A stretch of 6,567 nt of DNA from the NCBI GenBank assembly GCA_937900565.1, contig CALCFG010000135.1:1-6567 (forward strand). The letters are read 5' to 3'. The first letter of the stretch is position 1. Each line of letters starts with the position of its first letter. Below the pieces are notes generated by a model. That model ran no database searches. It was not told where the DNA came from and worked only from the letters and a program-made list of their open reading frames with translations. This stretch comes from an uncultured Erysipelotrichaceae bacterium. Lineage in GTDB: Bacteria > Bacillota_I > Bacilli_A > Erysipelotrichales > Erysipelotrichaceae. Both the position numbers and the translations under genes were made by a program. Below are positions 4,030 through 6,567 of the stretch, piece by piece.

Positions 4030-6567
4030 ATGAGAAAATTTAAACGATCTATACTTTTTACAAGCCTAGTTCTTTTAATGATGGGCAGCGCATCAATTAT
4101 GCTTAATGCACAAGAAGAAAAAACTGAAGAAATTATTGTTACTGACTTAAATTATATTGAAGGAAGTGATTGGACTTCTTCGGGTGATGGTAAAATCCAT
4201 GAAAATAAAAATATTGAAGAAAAACAAATCAGTCTATTTGTTAATGATGAACAAACATATTTTGATAAAGGTGTTGGTGTGCATGCACCCGGAAAAATAA
4301 CCTATGACATACGTAACTATACGCAAGATTATTCTTACTTTACTGCAAAACTTGGCGTTGATGCTTCGAAAAAAAATCAAGGTGGTGAAGTAAAATTTAT
4401 TATTTCCATTTCAAAAGATAATGGAAATAGTTGGATAGAACTGGATAAAACAAAAGCAGTTAAGTCCAGTGAAAATGCCATTAATATTTATGTACCCGTG
4501 TTAAATGCTGATTATATAAGAATATCTTTTGATCCTAATGGCGCAACCAGTTATGACCATTCGGTCATGGTAGATGCAAAGCTAGTGGATAGCAATTATG
4601 TACCCGATGTTACGATTGCCTACCCTAACATTGAACATCCTTACATTTTAAGTGAAACTATCAATTCACGAAGTATTGAAGAAAATATTGCTAACCATAA
4701 AAGTGATATTCTCAAGTATACTTTTTTGCAACGTATCGGCTATTCAACATTGCAAGATTTTGTTGCTAAAAATCCAAGCAGTAAAGAAAAGATTGATTGG
4801 CTAGTACAAGATGAAGAAAACTTAAAACTACTTATCGATACCGGAGAAATTAGCTATCCAAATGCTTTCTTGTCAGCTTTCTGTAGTTTATACGATGCAT
4901 ACCAAAAGCTACCTATAAATGATAACAATATCATTTATAAAAAGATGATGATTGCTGCAGCGGTTGCTTATAGCAGTGATGTACTTGCCTCACCATTTAC
5001 TTACTCAACATCACAACGCCCAACCTATGATATCGTTAAACGTTATCAAATTATGGTGCAATTATTTGATGAGAATAAGTTTTATAATACAAATGATTTT
5101 AACTATTATCATATGGAACATTACCGAATGATAATGGCTGACTCATTAGCCAATGATGAACTCATTTGGTTAAACGAATATGCACGCAGTAAAAATCCAA
5201 ATGATTATCGTAAGATATTGGATCCTTATACTTATATGCGGTATACATTTAATCGTAACTATGGCCTGGATAAATACTATAGTAAAGAAAACGAAACAAC
5301 ATTCGATCAAAAGTATTCTTTATCTTCATTTGGTGTACCTTACGGTTATGATGCTAATGGTAATAAAATAACGCGAACTTGGATAGGTTTTGAAGAAGGC
5401 GGCATTTGTTGGAATATCTCCCGCCTTGGGCAAAACCTACACAAAACGTTTGGCATCCCAGTCGTTGGTGTATTCCAACCAGCCCATGAAGCTTACATTA
5501 GCTTAAGCTATGACGCAAATGGTATTGGTAGCTGGAGTATTGGCAATGATATTGGTGGATGGGGACAAAGTTGCTCTGCCGCTGGCGCAGGTGGTAAAAC
5601 TTATCGTTACTTATTCGGTTGGAATAATAAAGATTACACGCCTGTTGTTGATTGTGGCAAAGGATTGGATGATGCTGCTTATTTAATTTTAGGTCAAGCC
5701 ATATTAAATGATTTAGCAAATTATGAAGTCTCCAATACTTACACACTTTTAGCCAATAGCTATTCAGATTTATCACTTAAAGAAAGTGCTTATAGTAAAG
5801 CAATCCAAGCACAACCGCTTAATATTGATGGTTATGAAGGATTAATTAAAACATATCAATTACTCGATAAAGATGAAGCGACTTGGCAAGCGTTAGCTAC
5901 GCAAATTAATACTGTTTATAAATATCATTTAACGGCATTAAATGATATGAATCGTTTAATCCGCCCGCATTTATCTGCGAAAGATAAAATTACTTTAGAT
6001 ATGAACTTTTCCCAAGCCATAAAAGATGCGAGTAAAGTCAAAGATAATGATATGTGGCAAGGGCGTGCCATTCGTCAAATGGGTGAATTTATGTTAGGGA
6101 AAGATAAATCAGCCCTTGCCACATTCTCCTTTGACGGAAACAATGCCAATAAAATCGTCATTAATTCTGACTATGCCAATTCACGCATCGAAATTCAATA
6201 CAGTTTTGATTCTTTTAAAACATATGAAACCTATTTGATTGATGAAAACTGTCAAATTGAATTAACTTCACAACAATTACAAAGCATTAATGCCAATGAT
6301 GATATTCAACTTAAAATATCTGGAAGTAATTCAATATTTACGATTGATATTAAACAACCAAATAGCTTAGATAACGTTAAAATCGAAGCAAACGATGATG
6401 AAAACCGTTTCTATGGTAACTTAAACAACCTTGAATATTCTTTCGATAATGTCACATGGTCATCATTATCGAAAGAAACTTTATTTAAAGGCAATATTGA
6501 AACAGTTTACTATCGCTACCGTAGCTACGGTACTACCTTAGGTAGCGAAACAAAAACTACTTCCTTT
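4030..6567 (+). CDS. Secreted multidomain protein: NPCBM domain, transglutaminase-like Cys-His-Asp segment, TPR-like and beta modules (C-terminus outside window)
   Basis: The frame is open for 846 codons to the window edge. The ATG has AAAGGGG four bases upstream. A signal peptide (basic MRKFKR, then a hydrophobic core, likely cleavage after Ala27) predicts export. Residues about 36-187 resemble NPCBM/NEW2 carbohydrate-binding domains: FDKGVGVHAPGKITYDI (78-94), FTAKLGVD (104-111), YDHSVMVDAKLV (175-186). Residues 200-450 look mostly helical. In 457-511, EGGICWNISRLG, GIPVVGVFQPAHEAYI and SWSIGNDIGGW place C460, H486 and D507 in the order of a transglutaminase-like triad. Residues 566-612 resemble a TPR pair. 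Residues 696-778 and 779-846 look like beta modules, the second with a LEYSFDNVTW-type strand and YYRYRSYGTTLGSET. I recall related Clostridium-type surface proteins ending in discoidin domains or anchors; that end is not visible here. Catalytic activity is inferred, not shown. It is divergent from the sugar operon. Confidence 0.93.
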   Translation, partial: MRKFKRSILFTSLVLLMMGSASIMLNAQEEKTEEIIVTDLNYIEGSDWTSSGDGKIHENKNIEEKQISLFVNDEQTYFDKGVGVHAPGKITYDIRNYTQDYSYFTAKLGVDASKKNQGGEVKFIISISKDNGNSWIELDKTKAVKSSENAINIYVPVLNADYIRISFDPNGATSYDHSVMVDAKLVDSNYVPDVTIAYPNIEHPYILSETINSRSIEENIANHKSDILKYTFLQRIGYSTLQDFVAKNPSSKEKIDWLVQDEENLKLLIDTGEISYPNAFLSAFCSLYDAYQKLPINDNNIIYKKMMIAAAVAYSSDVLASPFTYSTSQRPTYDIVKRYQIMVQLFDENKFYNTNDFNYYHMEHYRMIMADSLANDELIWLNEYARSKNPNDYRKILDPYTYMRYTFNRNYGLDKYYSKENETTFDQKYSLSSFGVPYGYDANGNKITRTWIGFEEGGICWNISRLGQNLHKTFGIPVVGVFQPAHEAYISLSYDANGIGSWSIGNDIGGWGQSCSAAGAGGKTYRYLFGWNNKDYTPVVDCGKGLDDAAYLILGQAILNDLANYEVSNTYTLLANSYSDLSLKESAYSKAIQAQPLNIDGYEGLIKTYQLLDKDEATWQALATQINTVYKYHLTALNDMNRLIRPHLSAKDKITLDMNFSQAIKDASKVKDNDMWQGRAIRQMGEFMLGKDKSALATFSFDGNNANKIVINSDYANSRIEIQYSFDSFKTYETYLIDENCQIELTSQQLQSINANDDIQLKISGSNSIFTIDIKQPNSLDNVKIEANDDENRFYGNLNNLEYSFDNVTWSSLSKETLFKGNIETVYYRYRSYGTTLGSETKTTSF

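Noticed and set aside
5180..5371. Plus-strand 63-codon ORF
   Set aside because: It lies in another frame wholly inside the long secreted-protein gene, has no ribosome site, and its product is an unremarkable hydrophobic shadow.
5498..5776. Minus-strand 92-codon ORF
   Set aside because: It is antisense to the long gene; its product is rich in His, Gln and Asn with no recognisable domain, as expected from reverse reading of AT-rich coding DNA.

Overview
The window is AT-rich, tightly packed bacterial DNA with G-rich Shine-Dalgarno sites. It holds genes for envelope-sugar biosynthesis and one large exported surface-type protein. The protein families (large membrane CapD/PglF-type dehydratase, long-N-terminus sugar transferase, NPCBM-domain secreted protein) suggest a low-GC Bacillota host, perhaps a gut-associated Clostridia or Erysipelotrichia lineage. 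That placement is an inference from style, not a proven taxonomic call. In the genes examined Trp is encoded by TGG and the visible stops are TAG and TAA, so nothing points to an altered genetic code.

The left half (1-3561) is a minus-strand operon of three genes, read right to left: a membrane-anchored nucleotide-sugar 4,6-dehydratase (1600-3561), a PLP-dependent DegT-family sugar aminotransferase (352-1572), and the N-terminal third of a membrane phosphoglycosyl (sugar-phosphate) transferase (1-329, cut by the window edge). The gaps are 27 and 22 bases. Together they match the logic of PglF/PglE/PglC and EpsC/EpsN/EpsL: UDP-GlcNAc is made into a UDP-4-keto-6-deoxy sugar, then a UDP-4-amino-4,6-dideoxy sugar, and its phosphosugar is loaded onto undecaprenyl phosphate to start a polysaccharide or glycan. 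A PglD/EpsM-like acetyltransferase would be expected beyond the left edge.

Between the divergent units lies a 468-base AT-rich gap (3562-4029). It contains weak candidate promoters for both directions, a long inverted repeat followed by a T-run on the minus strand, an eight-codon mini-ORF inside that repeat, and two TATAACC direct repeats one helical turn apart.

The right part (4030 to the end) is a single open frame of 846 codons that runs off the window. It has a signal peptide, an NPCBM carbohydrate-binding domain, an alpha-helical region, a segment with a transglutaminase-like Cys-His-Asp arrangement, a TPR-like stretch and two C-terminal beta modules. It is the least characterised and most interesting gene here. 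Its position suggests, without proving, a role at the surface that the operon helps to build.
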